A stretch of DNA of 32,565 nucleotides from Treponema sp. (GCF_017430385.1 NZ_JAFRNB010000104.1:1-32565), one strand, 5' to 3'. Positions 15,194-23,397 are shown, counted from the first letter of the stretch. Numbers and translations are program-made. Notes: generated by a model not told the origin, from the letters alone.

Positions 15194-17056
15194 ATGAACA
15201 GTAAAAAAGTGCTTAAAAAGGCATTCTTGTCCATCTTTGCGGCGCTTGCTATTTCGTCTTTGAGCGCAATCGAAGTTGACCGCAATGAGATTCAAGGCGC
15301 ACCAGGAGCAAATGATGTCGTGTTCCGCAATTACTCAGGTCCGCATTCTGTTATAAATACCGTGCAGCAAATCCGTGAGATTGGTTCTGCTCTCGGCAAT
15401 CAGGTCAAGGCTAACCCCAGCAACACGGGAATGATTGGTGCCGCAAACAGATACGCGGTCATTCATGCAATCGACCCAAGCACAAAAGAAAAATTTGATG
15501 CAGACATTTTTATCATCGGACGCAATGCGACTGTTGATCACATCACAAACCTTCGCCGCATTATTTCGGCTTACCTTGAGTCGGCCTACGGATATTCAAC
15601 AAAAGATGCCGACACAATCGCAACTTTCGTAACAGTTTACAATGCCGTTTACCGCGGAAATCTCGATTACTTCAAGTCAAAGTACAAGGACATCGTAATC
15701 AAGAATCTTTCCGCATCAATCGTTGGTCTCTCAACAAACTACGAGGACTGGCCTGGAAAATCTCAGATTGTAATTCCTCTCTCAGATTTGAACGGCGGAT
15801 TGAGTACAATCGACACATCCCTCATCTCAGACAAACAGGTCGTCAAGTCAATGCAGGGCGAAGATGACAAAGGAATCGATGCAAGAAAAGATATGGTTGA
15901 CCTGAAAGAGCGTGAAGCTGACAACATCCAGTCTAAGGCCGATGAAGAACAGGCCAAGGCCGATGCTGAAAAAGCCAAGCTTGCTGAGGAACAGAAAAAG
16001 AAGGCCGAGACTGACGCTGCCGCAGCGAAAGCAAAAGCTGATGCAGAGAAAGCCAAGGCAGATGCCGTAAAAGCCAAGGCAGATGCAGAGAAAGCTAAAA
16101 AAGATGCAGATGCCGCAAAAGCCAAGGCAGACGCTGAGAAAGCCAAGGCAGATGCTGCAAAAAAACAGGCTGCTGCAAAGCCTAATGACGAGCAGGCAAA
16201 GAAAGATGCCGCAGAAGCTCAGAAAAAGGCTGATGAAGCAAAAAATGAGGCACAGCAGGCTCAGAATAAAGCTGCGGAGGCTCAGAAAGACGCCACAGAG
16301 GCTCAGAAAGACGCCGCAGAAGCCCAGAAGGATGCCGCAGAAGCCCAGAAGGATGCCGCAGAACAGGCTAAGAAAACAGATGAGCAGGCTAAGAGTGCTC
16401 AGGAAGCTCAGGATAAAGCAGATTCCGTTCAGTCTGAAGCAGATAAAAAGCGGGATGAAGCTCAGGAAGAGCGCACTTCAATCGCAAAAGACCAGCAGAC
16501 ACTTATCCGCGAGGCTTCTTACACTACAAGCGATGAAAACGCCATGTACGGTCTCAGAAATCTCGATGATGCCGGCATTGCAAGCACAATCGTAAAGATG
16601 AACACAAAATCAGGCGCAATCATGAAGGAATCTCCTGTCTCAGAAATCCGTGGACGAACAGTGTTTGACGACGGTGAAAAATTCATCGCAGTCGCAGGCT
16701 CTAACAAAGGAAACGGTGCCGTAAGATTGATTACAATCGATAAACGCAAGCTTGAGATGATTGATGAAAGCGCAGAGAATATCTCGGAACTTTCAGTTCT
16801 TGTTGAAAAGGATGGAAGCTACTACTGTACAATTCAGGAAGGAAATGACTTCTATCTTGGTAAATTCACCAACAATCTCCAGAAGCAGCTCCAGTCAAAG
16901 GTCAAGGTAAAGGCAGCTACACCAATTACAATCACAAACTATGGTATCATTGTAACAGATGTTAACGGTGCTCCAGTTGTCCTAAATCCAAATGATTTGT
17001 CGAGCGTTTCTTCAGAATCAAAACCATCTGCTTCTACGACAAGCGATGCAAAATAA
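15194..17056 (+). CDS. P83/100 family antigen
   Basis: Exported spirochaetal protein, a homologue of the Borrelia P83/100 antigen and its treponemal counterpart. The start at 15194 is fixed by GGAGG at 15181-15185; the TTG just before is not needed. Signal peptide KKVLKKAFLSIFAALAISSLSA with likely cleavage before IEVD. The N-terminal domain (residues about 25-210) has family blocks such as GAPGANDVVFRNYSGPHSV and SAYGYSTKDADTIATFVTVYNAVYRGN. Residues about 235-435 are a long coiled coil of KAKADAEKAKADA and EAQKDAAEAQKDAAE units. A C-terminal domain follows (about 440-605), beta-rich with GSYYCTIQEGNDFYLGKF. Function is unknown in the family. It is transcribed from its own promoter and ends at a bidirectional terminator. 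Confidence 0.9.
   Translation: MNSKKVLKKAFLSIFAALAISSLSAIEVDRNEIQGAPGANDVVFRNYSGPHSVINTVQQIREIGSALGNQVKANPSNTGMIGAANRYAVIHAIDPSTKEKFDADIFIIGRNATVDHITNLRRIISAYLESAYGYSTKDADTIATFVTVYNAVYRGNLDYFKSKYKDIVIKNLSASIVGLSTNYEDWPGKSQIVIPLSDLNGGLSTIDTSLISDKQVVKSMQGEDDKGIDARKDMVDLKEREADNIQSKADEEQAKADAEKAKLAEEQKKKAETDAAAAKAKADAEKAKADAVKAKADAEKAKKDADAAKAKADAEKAKADAAKKQAAAKPNDEQAKKDAAEAQKKADEAKNEAQQAQNKAAEAQKDATEAQKDAAEAQKDAAEAQKDAAEQAKKTDEQAKSAQEAQDKADSVQSEADKKRDEAQEERTSIAKDQQTLIREASYTTSDENAMYGLRNLDDAGIASTIVKMNTKSGAIMKESPVSEIRGRTVFDDGEKFIAVAGSNKGNGAVRLITIDKRKLEMIDESAENISELSVLVEKDGSYYCTIQEGNDFYLGKFTNNLQKQLQSKVKVKAATPITITNYGIIVTDVNGAPVVLNPNDLSSVSSESKPSASTTSDAK
15940..16390 (+). repeat. Coding repeats of the P83/100 coiled coil
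   Basis: Near-identical DNA units around GCCAAGGCAGATGC and GCCCAGAAGGATGCCGCAGAA encode the alanine-rich coil. The most homogeneous part is about 16261-16370, with four EAQKDA units. Length variation between strains is expected here. Confidence 0.7.
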
Positions 17057-17070
17057 AAACTAAAAAAAGA

Positions 17071-17104
17071 AAAAGGGGCTGTCCAATCGAACAGCCTCTT
17101 TTTT
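17071..17104. terminator. Bidirectional terminator between P83/100 and dnaB
   Basis: AAAAGGGGCTGT and ACAGCCTCTTTT pair (one G-U) around an 8-base loop, with T-runs on both strands. It serves the convergent P83/100 (+) and dnaB (-) genes. Confidence 0.85.
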
Positions 17105-17129
17105 ATGCAGTTTTATAAGAAGAGCAACA

Positions 17130-18464
17130 TCAGTCTTCTTCGTTAGCCTTATTTTCAAATCTGGTGATTGAGCTAAGGAACAAGAGCGGAACATCACCGA
17201 TCGGGCCGTTTCGCTGCTTAGCCACGATGATTTTTGCGTCCTGAACAGGCTCGGCTTCGCCGTCTTCCTGCTTTTTTCGCTCACGATGGATAAACATTAC
17301 GACATCCGCATCCTGCTCGATTGAGCCAGAACCTCGCAACTGGTTCAAGCTAGGCTCGTTTCCTTCGGCATCACGGCTTACCTGACAGAGCGCGACAATC
17401 GGAATATTAAGCTCTCGGGCCAGTGATTTGAGAGATTTTGAAATTTCACTAACCTGCTCGTAAACTGGAGCAGCCGAATTTTCTGTAGCAATCAAACCTA
17501 TATAGTCGATGAAAATTACTTCGACTTTCTGATTCGTTCTCATACGCCTTGCCATTGCTCGCAAATCAATGAGCTGCATGTTCGGAGTGTCGACAATGTA
17601 AAGCGGCGCGTCATAGCAGCGGCCAGCCGCGTCATTGAGCTTCTGGAAGTCGTCAAGCTTGAGCATACCTGTCCTGAGTTTTGTGCCGGCGATTCGTGCG
17701 TTCTGGGAAAGAAGTCGCTGTCCAATCTGAACATGAGACATTTCCAAAGAGAAGAACCCACATGGAATCTTCTTTGTAACGGCAATATGCTCCATCATGT
17801 TCAGGGCAAGGGCTGTTTTACCCATAGAAGGGCGCGCACCGATGATGATAAGCTCGGCTTTCTGGAAACCTGAAGTCATTGTGTCGAGCTTTGAGAAGCC
17901 GGAAGGAACGCCAGTGAATGTATTCTTGCTCTTGTAGTTCTTTTCAATCATATCGACTGTGAGCGGAACAATGTCGCCCATCGAATGAACTACAGTAGTC
18001 TGCTCATTGTCGGCAAGGTCAAAAATCTTTTTTTCGGCTTCCTCAAGGATAAGCTTTGAGTCACGGGTTTCATCAAAAGCGGAAGCCTTAATCTGCTGGG
18101 ACACGTCAATAAGGCTGCGGCGAGTCGCACGCTCAAAAACTATCTTAGCATAATATTCGATGTTTGCGGCCGTTGGAACAACATCTGTGAGGGATGCGAT
18201 GTAAGCCGCCCCGCCCGATTGCTCAAGCTGACCGGTCTTGGAAAGTTCCTCAACAAGCGAAAGAGTATCACAAGTCTCGCCTTTTGAGAAAAGCCGCATC
18301 ATTGCGCGGAAAATAACCTGATTCTGCTGTGTATAAAAATGCTCCGCGCGCAAAAGTGTTGCAATTGCACTCACCGAGCCCCAGTTAAGGAGCATTGCGC
18401 CAAGAGTTGCACGCTCCGCCTCGTCATTGTGTGGCGGCACAGTATCTTTCAAAATAGAATCCAT
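17130..18464 (-). CDS. dnaB: Replicative DNA helicase
   Basis: Hexameric helicase of the replication fork. The N-terminal domain begins PPHNDEAERATLGAML. The RecA-like motor has Walker A GARPSMGKTALALNM, Walker B VIFIDYIGL, and the downstream blocks CQVSRDAEGNEPSLNQLRGSGSIEQDADVV and AKQRNGPIG. About 444 residues from the ATG at 18462-18464, chosen for GAGGA four bases upstream and the family-typical MDSILKDTVPPHN; an upstream in-frame start at 18494 would put ten extra residues across the promoter. It lies downstream of rpsF-ssb-rpsR-rplI, a common arrangement, but is separated from rplI by a terminator and has its own -10. No intein was seen. Confidence 0.97.
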   Translation of the reverse strand: MDSILKDTVPPHNDEAERATLGAMLLNWGSVSAIATLLRAEHFYTQQNQVIFRAMMRLFSKGETCDTLSLVEELSKTGQLEQSGGAAYIASLTDVVPTAANIEYYAKIVFERATRRSLIDVSQQIKASAFDETRDSKLILEEAEKKIFDLADNEQTTVVHSMGDIVPLTVDMIEKNYKSKNTFTGVPSGFSKLDTMTSGFQKAELIIIGARPSMGKTALALNMMEHIAVTKKIPCGFFSLEMSHVQIGQRLLSQNARIAGTKLRTGMLKLDDFQKLNDAAGRCYDAPLYIVDTPNMQLIDLRAMARRMRTNQKVEVIFIDYIGLIATENSAAPVYEQVSEISKSLKSLARELNIPIVALCQVSRDAEGNEPSLNQLRGSGSIEQDADVVMFIHRERKKQEDGEAEPVQDAKIIVAKQRNGPIGDVPLLFLSSITRFENKANEED

Positions 18465-18483
18465 ATTTTCCTCGATTATTTTA

Positions 18484-18512
18484 ATTATAGACAAAAAAAG
18501 GCTGCCTGAAAA
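18484..18512 (-). promoter_or_regulatory. Promoter of dnaB
   Basis: Minus-strand TATAAT (18484-18489) with a weak TTTTCA 17 bp upstream (18507-18512). The -35 lies within the loop of the rplI terminator, so terminator and promoter are physically overlapped. Confidence 0.5.
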
Positions 18513-18524
18513 GACAGCCTTTTT
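18495..18524 (-). terminator. Terminator after rplI
   Basis: AAAAAGGCTG (18495-18504) pairs with CAGCCTTTTT (18515-18524); a T-run follows on the minus strand. It separates the ribosomal-protein operon from dnaB. Confidence 0.8.
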
Positions 18525-18542
18525 ATTTAAGCCGGAATTTTA

Positions 18543-19085
18543 TTATTCAGCAGCTTTTGCTTCCTCTGCTGGAGCTTCAGCAGGAGCAGCTTCTTCTTTC
18601 TTAGCCTTTTTTGGCTCTGCTTTTTTAGCTGATTCATCTTCCTGTCCGATGACAGTGATTTTAACCTCAGCATTTGCAGACTCATAAAGGTGGATTGTAC
18701 AGTGGTAGTTACCAACAGATTTGATTGTAACGCCAGGAATGTCAATTCGTTTGCGCTCAATCTCGTATCCGTTTTTTGCAAGGAACTCAGAAACTGTAAG
18801 TGCTGTAACAGAACCGAAGAGTTTGCCGTTTGCAGCAGCTGGCATTTTAAGCTCAACTGTGAGTGCTTCAAGCTTGTCTTTGAGGCTTGCAGCATCCTTA
18901 CGTTTCTGCTCTTTGCGTGCTTCGATTTCCTCTTTGCGAGACTCGAAGTAAGCTACAGTCTGATCATTGTACGGAACTGCGTACATATGTGGAAAAAGGA
19001 AGTTGCGAGCGTAACCGTTAGCAACATTTTTAACATCACCCATTTCACCGAGGTGTTTAACATCTGTATAAAGAATAACTTTCAT
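18543..19085 (-). CDS. rplI: 50S ribosomal protein L9
   Basis: Large-subunit protein that binds 23S rRNA. The N-terminal domain MKVILYTDVKHLGEMGDVKNVANGYARNFLFP is canonical, joined by the usual long helix (ESRKEEIEARKEQKRKDAASLKDKLEAL) to a C-terminal domain (KLFGSVTALTVSEFLAKNG). At 180 residues it is about 30 longer than the usual 150; the excess is a low-complexity tail of Lys, Ala, Glu and Pro (AKKAEPKKAKKEEAAPAEAP). Last gene of the rpsF operon and followed by a terminator. The unusually long gap to rpsR contains three hairpins. Confidence 0.97.
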   Translation of the reverse strand: MKVILYTDVKHLGEMGDVKNVANGYARNFLFPHMYAVPYNDQTVAYFESRKEEIEARKEQKRKDAASLKDKLEALTVELKMPAAANGKLFGSVTALTVSEFLAKNGYEIERKRIDIPGVTIKSVGNYHCTIHLYESANAEVKITVIGQEDESAKKAEPKKAKKEEAAPAEAPAEEAKAAE

Positions 19086-19150
19086 TTTACAAGCTCCTAT
19101 TGGATTTTAGTTGCCCCGCGTTACCAGGAGTTGGATCGTAGGGCTATTCT

Positions 19151-19251
19151 GCTTGCATGGATGCAAGCGATAAGGAAAGCAAGAAATGCGTTAGCACATT
19201 TTTGTGCGACCATTTCTTGTCACGAATCGGGTTTTACATGGATGTAAAACC
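19151..19251. repeat. Three hairpins in the rpsR-rplI gap
   Basis: GCTTGC-ATGGAT-GCAAGC (19151-19168); CAAGAAATG (19180-19188) pairing with CATTTCTTG (19211-19219) around an inner GCACA/TGTGC; and GGTTTTAC-ATGGAT-GTAAAACC (19230-19251). The first and third have unrelated stems but the same six-base apex. None is followed by a T-run on the coding (minus) strand, so they are not ordinary terminators. Confidence 0.75.
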
Positions 19252-19259
19252 AGTTCGAT

Positions 19260-19571
19260 TTACTCTGTTACGAATGGCAACAAGCAGATATTGCGCGCGC
19301 GTTTGATAGCTACTGTAAGCTCACGCTGGTGTTTTGCACATGTGCCTGTGATGCGGCGTGGAAGAATCTTACCGCGCTCTGTTGTGAAGCGTTTGAGACC
19401 GTCTGCATCTTTGTAATCAATCTTTGCTTTGTTAGCACAGAATCGGCAAACCTTCTTGCGGAAGAATGTTTTACCTTTGCCGCGAGCGCCTTTGTCCTCG
19501 CCGTCTCGGCCTTCAGATGCGCCCTGTGTATCTACTTTGAGTTCGACTTCGTTTGTAACTTCGTCTGACAT
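19260..19571 (-). CDS. rpsR: 30S ribosomal protein S18
   Basis: Small-subunit protein that pairs with S6. The core [54 protein letters not shown] is diagnostic, with zinc-type cysteines CRFC and a later C. An N-terminal extension of about 35 residues, rich in Glu, Gly and Lys, precedes it, giving 103 residues against the usual 75-90. AGGAG precedes the ATG. Lies between ssb and rplI, with hairpin-filled gaps on both sides. Confidence 0.97.
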   Translation of the reverse strand: MSDEVTNEVELKVDTQGASEGRDGEDKGARGKGKTFFRKKVCRFCANKAKIDYKDADGLKRFTTERGKILPRRITGTCAKHQRELTVAIKRARNICLLPFVTE

Positions 19572-19591
19572 AGTGTTCTCCTATAAAAACT

Positions 19592-19688
19592 CCGCGTTAG
19601 CGGCGTTGCATGGAGGCAACGAATGTGCGAGTTTATGCCAACGGCAAAAACTCGGCCGTGAAAAAATTACATGGAAGTAATTTTTTCA
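19592..19688. repeat. Four hairpins in the ssb-rpsR gap
   Basis: CCGC-GTTA-GCGG (19592-19603); CGTTGC-ATGGAG-GCAACG (19604-19621); CGAGTTT with AAACTCG around TGCC-AAC-GGCA (19628-19654); and TGAAAAAATTAC-ATGGAA-GTAATTTTTTCA (19659-19688), a 12-bp perfect stem. They fill nearly the whole 130-bp gap between ssb and the rpsR ribosome binding site. Confidence 0.78.
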
Positions 19689-19701
19689 TGCCCCCTATAA
19701 A

Positions 19702-20217
19702 TTAAAATGGAATGTCTTCCGGGAATCCGCCGTCGCTTGGACCGCCAAAACTCTGGTCGCCATAATCAGGAATATCATTACTTGGAGCGAAACTGTTCTG
19801 CTGTGCCTGAGCCTGTGGCTGGAACTTCGGTGTGTACCCCCCAGACGGCTGTGCGCCGCCGTTACCAGAATTTCCGCCTAAAAGCTGCACATTGTTTGCA
19901 ACGATTGATACATTGCTTCTTGTCTGCCCTGTTGTTTTGTCCTGCCAGCGATCCTGTTTGAGATAGCCTTCTACGCAAATCTGCTTACCCTTTTTGAGAT
20001 AAGGAAGAAGGTTCTCTGCTGTTTTACCCCAGATTGTAACATTAAAGAAATTTGCTTCGTCTACCCACTGATCACCCTGTTTTCGGCTGCGGTTGACTGC
20101 AATGCTGATATTTGCACGAGCCTGTCCGTTCGGTGTGAAAGCGTATTCACGCTGGTCACTGCCGTTCAAATCACGGGTAAGGCGTCCTACAATAGTCACG
20201 CTGTTAATATCAGTCAT
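19702..20217 (-). CDS. ssb: Single-stranded DNA-binding protein
   Basis: Binds ssDNA during replication and repair. The OB-fold opens INSVTIVGRLTRDLN and includes ANISIAVNRSRKQGDQWVDEANFFNVTIWGKTAENL and KGKQICVEGYLKQDRWQDK. A Gly/Gln/Ser-rich linker is followed by an acidic tip PEDIPF, the partner-binding tail of bacterial SSB. The length of 171 residues is usual. Encoded between rpsF and rpsR, the standard arrangement. Confidence 0.97.
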   Translation of the reverse strand: MTDINSVTIVGRLTRDLNGSDQREYAFTPNGQARANISIAVNRSRKQGDQWVDEANFFNVTIWGKTAENLLPYLKKGKQICVEGYLKQDRWQDKTTGQTRSNVSIVANNVQLLGGNSGNGGAQPSGGYTPKFQPQAQAQQNSFAPSNDIPDYGDQSFGGPSDGGFPEDIPF

Positions 20218-20254
20218 TTAATGCCTCCGAAGGTGTAAAAGTGGTGGTGCAAAC

Positions 20255-20548
20255 TTATTTTGCTTCTTTGTCGTCGAGTTTAACGAAAAGAGATTTGAGC
20301 AAATTGTTGTTCAATCGGAACTGTGTGTTGATTTCAACGATTTTAGCAGGATTTGCTTTGACTGTGAAAAGAACGAATCGGCCTCTCTTGTTTTTTGCGA
20401 TTTCGTAAGCGAGGTCACGGTCTCCGTAAGACTCTTCTTTTTCAACTGTTGCACCAAACTGTGCGAGAACGGCTTTTACTTTCTCTGTGCCGTCTTTGAA
20501 CTTCTCATCCTCGATAGGATAGATAGTCATGAGTTCATACTTTTTCAT
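20255..20548 (-). CDS. rpsF: 30S ribosomal protein S6
   Basis: First gene of the rpsF-ssb-rpsR-rplI operon. The 97-residue S6 fold is shown by MKKYELMTIYPIEDEKF, ESYGDRDLAYEIAKNKRGRFVLFTVKANPAKIVEINTQFRLNNNLLKSLFVKL. GGAG precedes the ATG. The 5' leader of about 55 bases carries a hairpin (20577-20596); S6-S18 autoregulatory leaders exist in other bacteria, but I did not find a recognisable match to that motif. Confidence 0.97.
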   Translation of the reverse strand: MKKYELMTIYPIEDEKFKDGTEKVKAVLAQFGATVEKEESYGDRDLAYEIAKNKRGRFVLFTVKANPAKIVEINTQFRLNNNLLKSLFVKLDDKEAK

Positions 20549-20576
20549 GTGTGTATGTTCTCCTTATGGACATTTG

Positions 20577-20596
20577 GAGTCCGCATACGCAGACTC
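20577..20596 (-). promoter_or_regulatory. Leader hairpin before rpsF
   Basis: GAGTCCGC and GCAGACTC form a stem with a four-base loop ATAC and one mismatch, between the transcription start and the ribosome binding site. A regulatory role is inferred only from position. Confidence 0.35.
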
Positions 20597-20611
20597 AAGG
20601 GGTTGAAATAG

Positions 20612-20641
20612 ATTATATCATTTTTAAAGCTTATGGGTCAA
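20612..20641 (-). promoter_or_regulatory. Promoter of the rpsF operon
   Basis: Minus-strand TTGACC (20636-20641), 18 bp, TATAAT (20612-20617) as part of an extended -10 TGATATAAT (20612-20620). Confidence 0.7.
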
Positions 20642-20642
20642 T

Positions 20643-20672
20643 AAAAAAGGAAGCATTTAAGCTCCCTTTTTT
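20643..20672 (-). terminator. Terminator after glgA
   Basis: AAAAAAGGAAGC pairs with GCTCCCTTTTTT (one G-U on the transcript) around a six-base loop, with a T-run on the minus strand, 20 bp past the glgA stop. Confidence 0.8.
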
Positions 20673-20692
20673 AACATATTTCCTGATAAAAC

Positions 20693-22171
20693 TTAAATTC
20701 CACAGCCTCGTGCAAGAGCTTCCTTATAAACTTCGACATATTTTTCGCAGCTTGCTTTCCATGTGAAGTCCTGCTCCATTCCACGTTTCTGCATCTTTTT
20801 GATATGGTCTTTTTTGTTGTAGTAAGCCCAGACTGCCCAGCCTACTGTGTCATAAATTGCGCCAGGAGTGAGTGAGTCGAACATGAATCCTGTTCCCTCG
20901 CCTGTCTCCTGATTGTAGTTCTGAACGGTATCGGCCAAACCACCTGTGCGGCGGACGATTGGCAAAGTGCCGTACAATTCTGAATACATCTGGTTGAGAC
21001 CGCATGGCTCGTACTGGCTCGGCATAAGGAAGAAGTCACTTCCAGCTTCGACCAAGTGACTCAACTGCTCTGAGTAGCCGATTTTTGCGCGGAGGTTAGG
21101 CAATTTTAACTGCAAGTTGTTGATTTCATCCTCGCACCACTTTTCGCCAGTACCAATGATTGCAAACTGAACCTTCATGTCGCGGCAGATGTTGTAGATT
21201 GAGCCGTAAGAAGGAGCAAAGACTTCCGCGATGCCCTTCTGGCTTACGAGACGGCCGACCATGCCGATTAACGGAATGTTCGGATCAACCTCAAGCCCGA
21301 AAGCTTCCTGCAATGCTTTTTTACACTCAGCCTTTCCCTTCATGTTTGTTGCCGTATAATTTGCCGGGAGAGAGCCGTCAGTCTTTGGATTCCATGTTGA
21401 GATGTCAACACCGTTGATAATTCCCCGCACAACATCGCTCCTGACACGCAAAAGTCCGTCCATTCCGAATCCGCCTTCCGGAGTCTGAATCTCATAAGCG
21501 TAAGTCGGCGAAACTGTCGTAACCATGTCCGCGCTTGAAATTCCTGCCTGCAAGTGATTGATTGCACCGTTGCGCTCAAAACCTGCACCGTAGAACAAGC
21601 TCCAGTCGATGCCCAAATCAGGGAATTTATCTTTTCCGTAAACGCCCTGATAACCGATGTTGTGGATTGTGTAAACGCTCGCCGTGTGGGCAAACTGAGG
21701 CTGAGAGCGGCAGACATGCTTTAAGAGAACAGGGGCCAGGCCTGCGCTCCAGTCGTGTGCATGAACGATGTCCGGGAACCACTGGATTTTGTTGCAGATC
21801 TGGAAAGCTCCGTGACAAAGGAGGGAAAATCTGTATGTGTTGTCGGAAAAATCCGGGTCATATTTTGTGCCGTAAACACCGTCGCGGCCAAAGCAAGCCT
21901 CGTGGTCAATGAAGTAGACCTCAACCTTCGGAAAGCCAGGAAGAGGAGTCTTGTAAACTTCCGTCCATTCCTCACCGCAGCCGACAGGAACTCCCATCGG
22001 ACCTTCGAGTGCAGTGAGTTTTTTTCGGTCAATTTTATAGTATCGAGGAATTACGATTTTGACATCGTGCCCCAAAAGGCTCAAATTCCCGGCTAAGGCC
22101 GAAACCGCGTCAGCCAAGCCGCCGGTTTTTGCGAAAGGAACTGCCTCTGAACTTACCATCATTATTTTCAT
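20693..22171 (-). CDS. glgA: Glycogen synthase (ADP-glucose type)
   Basis: GT5 glycosyltransferase that extends alpha-1,4-glucan from ADP-glucose. The N-terminus MKIMMVSSEAVPFAKTGGLADAVSAL holds the KTGGL substrate motif. Further blocks are VHAHDWSAGLAPVLL, TIHNIGYQG, TVSPTYAYEIQTPEGGFGMDGLL, GIINGVDISTWNP, IGMVGRLVSQKGI and the C-terminal FFLMPSQYEPCGLNQMYSELYGTLPIVRRTGGLADTV with the catalytic Glu. The length of 492 residues is normal. AGGAGG precedes the ATG. It lies 29 bp downstream of the aminotransferase, so the two are probably co-transcribed, though they share no obvious pathway. Implies glycogen storage. Confidence 0.96.
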   Translation of the reverse strand: MKIMMVSSEAVPFAKTGGLADAVSALAGNLSLLGHDVKIVIPRYYKIDRKKLTALEGPMGVPVGCGEEWTEVYKTPLPGFPKVEVYFIDHEACFGRDGVYGTKYDPDFSDNTYRFSLLCHGAFQICNKIQWFPDIVHAHDWSAGLAPVLLKHVCRSQPQFAHTASVYTIHNIGYQGVYGKDKFPDLGIDWSLFYGAGFERNGAINHLQAGISSADMVTTVSPTYAYEIQTPEGGFGMDGLLRVRSDVVRGIINGVDISTWNPKTDGSLPANYTATNMKGKAECKKALQEAFGLEVDPNIPLIGMVGRLVSQKGIAEVFAPSYGSIYNICRDMKVQFAIIGTGEKWCEDEINNLQLKLPNLRAKIGYSEQLSHLVEAGSDFFLMPSQYEPCGLNQMYSELYGTLPIVRRTGGLADTVQNYNQETGEGTGFMFDSLTPGAIYDTVGWAVWAYYNKKDHIKKMQKRGMEQDFTWKASCEKYVEVYKEALARGCGI

Positions 22172-22200
22172 ATTTTCCTCCTATGTTAAAAGAACACGAA

Positions 22201-23397
22201 TTAGTTTTTAATATTCTTCATAGCTTCGATAAACGCCTTTTCTGAATTGACGATTGTCTTCTCAGAAACACAATATGCAAGCCTAAACCAATTTTTGCCT
22301 CCGAAACCGCTTCCTGGAGCCGCAAGAATCAGGTATTTTTTGAGATAATCTGTGAAATCGCCGTCGTCGCCCTTGAACTTTGCAGGAACCTTGCAGAAAA
22401 GATAGAAGGCACCCTGAGGCCTGTAATATTCGATTCCGGCCTTGTCCAAAATTGCCATGAGCTTGTCTCGGCGTGTTTTGTAGCTTGAATAATCGACCTC
22501 GGCATCCCAGGATTTGGCGATGACTTTCTGGAAGAAGGCAGGAGCGTTTACGCAGCCCAAAACTCTTAGAGAAAATGTTACGGCCTTGATGAATTCTTCC
22601 GGCTCATGAGACTTCGGATTTACGGCGATATAACCGATTCGCTCGCCCGGCAAACTCAAATCTTTTGCGAAAGAAGAGACAATCACCGTGTTATCGTAGA
22701 ATTGGAAAGCTGGAGCGACCTTTGCACCGTCATAAACAATCGCGCGGTAAGGTTCATCGCATACAAGATATGTGACACGGCCTGTTTTTTTGTTGTTCGC
22801 TGTTAAAATTGATGCAAGTTCTTTAATCTCACCCTCGGAATAAATCTTTCCGCTTGGATTGTTCGGGTTATTGATAAGAATTGCGGCAGTTTTTTCGGAT
22901 AATTTTGACTTGATAGCCTCCAGATCCAAAGAAAAATCAGATTTTGAAGGAACTTCAACAAGAATGCCACCGTGATTTTTGGCATAATGGCGGTACTCGG
23001 CAAAGAATGGAGCCGGAACAATAACCTCATCGCCCGGATTAAGAATCGACTTGAAAACGCAGTTGAGCGCGCTTGCGGCCCCAACAGTCATAATCACATT
23101 GCTTGCGCAAACAGCGACTCCCTGCTCTTTTGTGATTTTTTGAGCAATTGCTTCACGGACAAAAGGATAGCCTGCGTTTGGCATGTAGCCGTGGCAGCCG
23201 TGGCTTGTGTCTTTTGCTTCTTCCTGAATGGCTTTGATGACTTTTTCTGGCGGGTCTAAATCGGGATTCCCCAAAGTGAAATCAAAAACATTGTCCTCAC
23301 CATGCTCTTTTTTGAGCACGATGCCTTCTTCAAACATTTTTCGGATGACTGATGCACCCTTAGAATTTATCATTTCTTGAATATGATGTGCAATCAT
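22201..23397 (-). CDS. Class I PLP-dependent aminotransferase
   Basis: Aspartate aminotransferase-fold enzyme of 398 residues. PLP and substrate motifs: NNPNNPSG at 176-183, CDEPY with Asp214, and SSFAKDLSLPGERIGY with Lys245 as the Schiff-base lysine. The N-terminus FTLGNPDLDPPEKVIKAI and C-terminal GKNWFRLAYCVSEKTI fit the family. The substrate cannot be read from sequence; aspartate, aromatic or branched-chain amino acids are all possible. The ATG at 23395-23397 lies just downstream of an extended -10 and has no SD, so a near-leaderless message is likely. Confidence 0.92.
   Translation of the reverse strand: MIAHHIQEMINSKGASVIRKMFEEGIVLKKEHGEDNVFDFTLGNPDLDPPEKVIKAIQEEAKDTSHGCHGYMPNAGYPFVREAIAQKITKEQGVAVCASNVIMTVGAASALNCVFKSILNPGDEVIVPAPFFAEYRHYAKNHGGILVEVPSKSDFSLDLEAIKSKLSEKTAAILINNPNNPSGKIYSEGEIKELASILTANNKKTGRVTYLVCDEPYRAIVYDGAKVAPAFQFYDNTVIVSSFAKDLSLPGERIGYIAVNPKSHEPEEFIKAVTFSLRVLGCVNAPAFFQKVIAKSWDAEVDYSSYKTRRDKLMAILDKAGIEYYRPQGAFYLFCKVPAKFKGDDGDFTDYLKKYLILAAPGSGFGGKNWFRLAYCVSEKTIVNSEKAFIEAMKNIKN

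Noticed and set aside
16083..16595. 170-codon frame within the P83/100 gene
   Set aside because: It is an alternate-frame reading of the coiled-coil DNA repeats (Lys/Arg/Gln-rich), a by-product of the repetitive sequence.
18690..19247. 185-codon plus-strand frame across rplI and the hairpin gap
   Set aside because: It is antisense to a certain ribosomal protein gene and runs through hairpins; no start signal.
19151..19688. Rho-independent terminators within the ribosomal operon
   Set aside because: Most stems lack a T-run on the transcribed strand and downstream genes have no clear promoters of their own. The exception, 19659-19688, has A/T-rich arms but the T-run is part of the stem.
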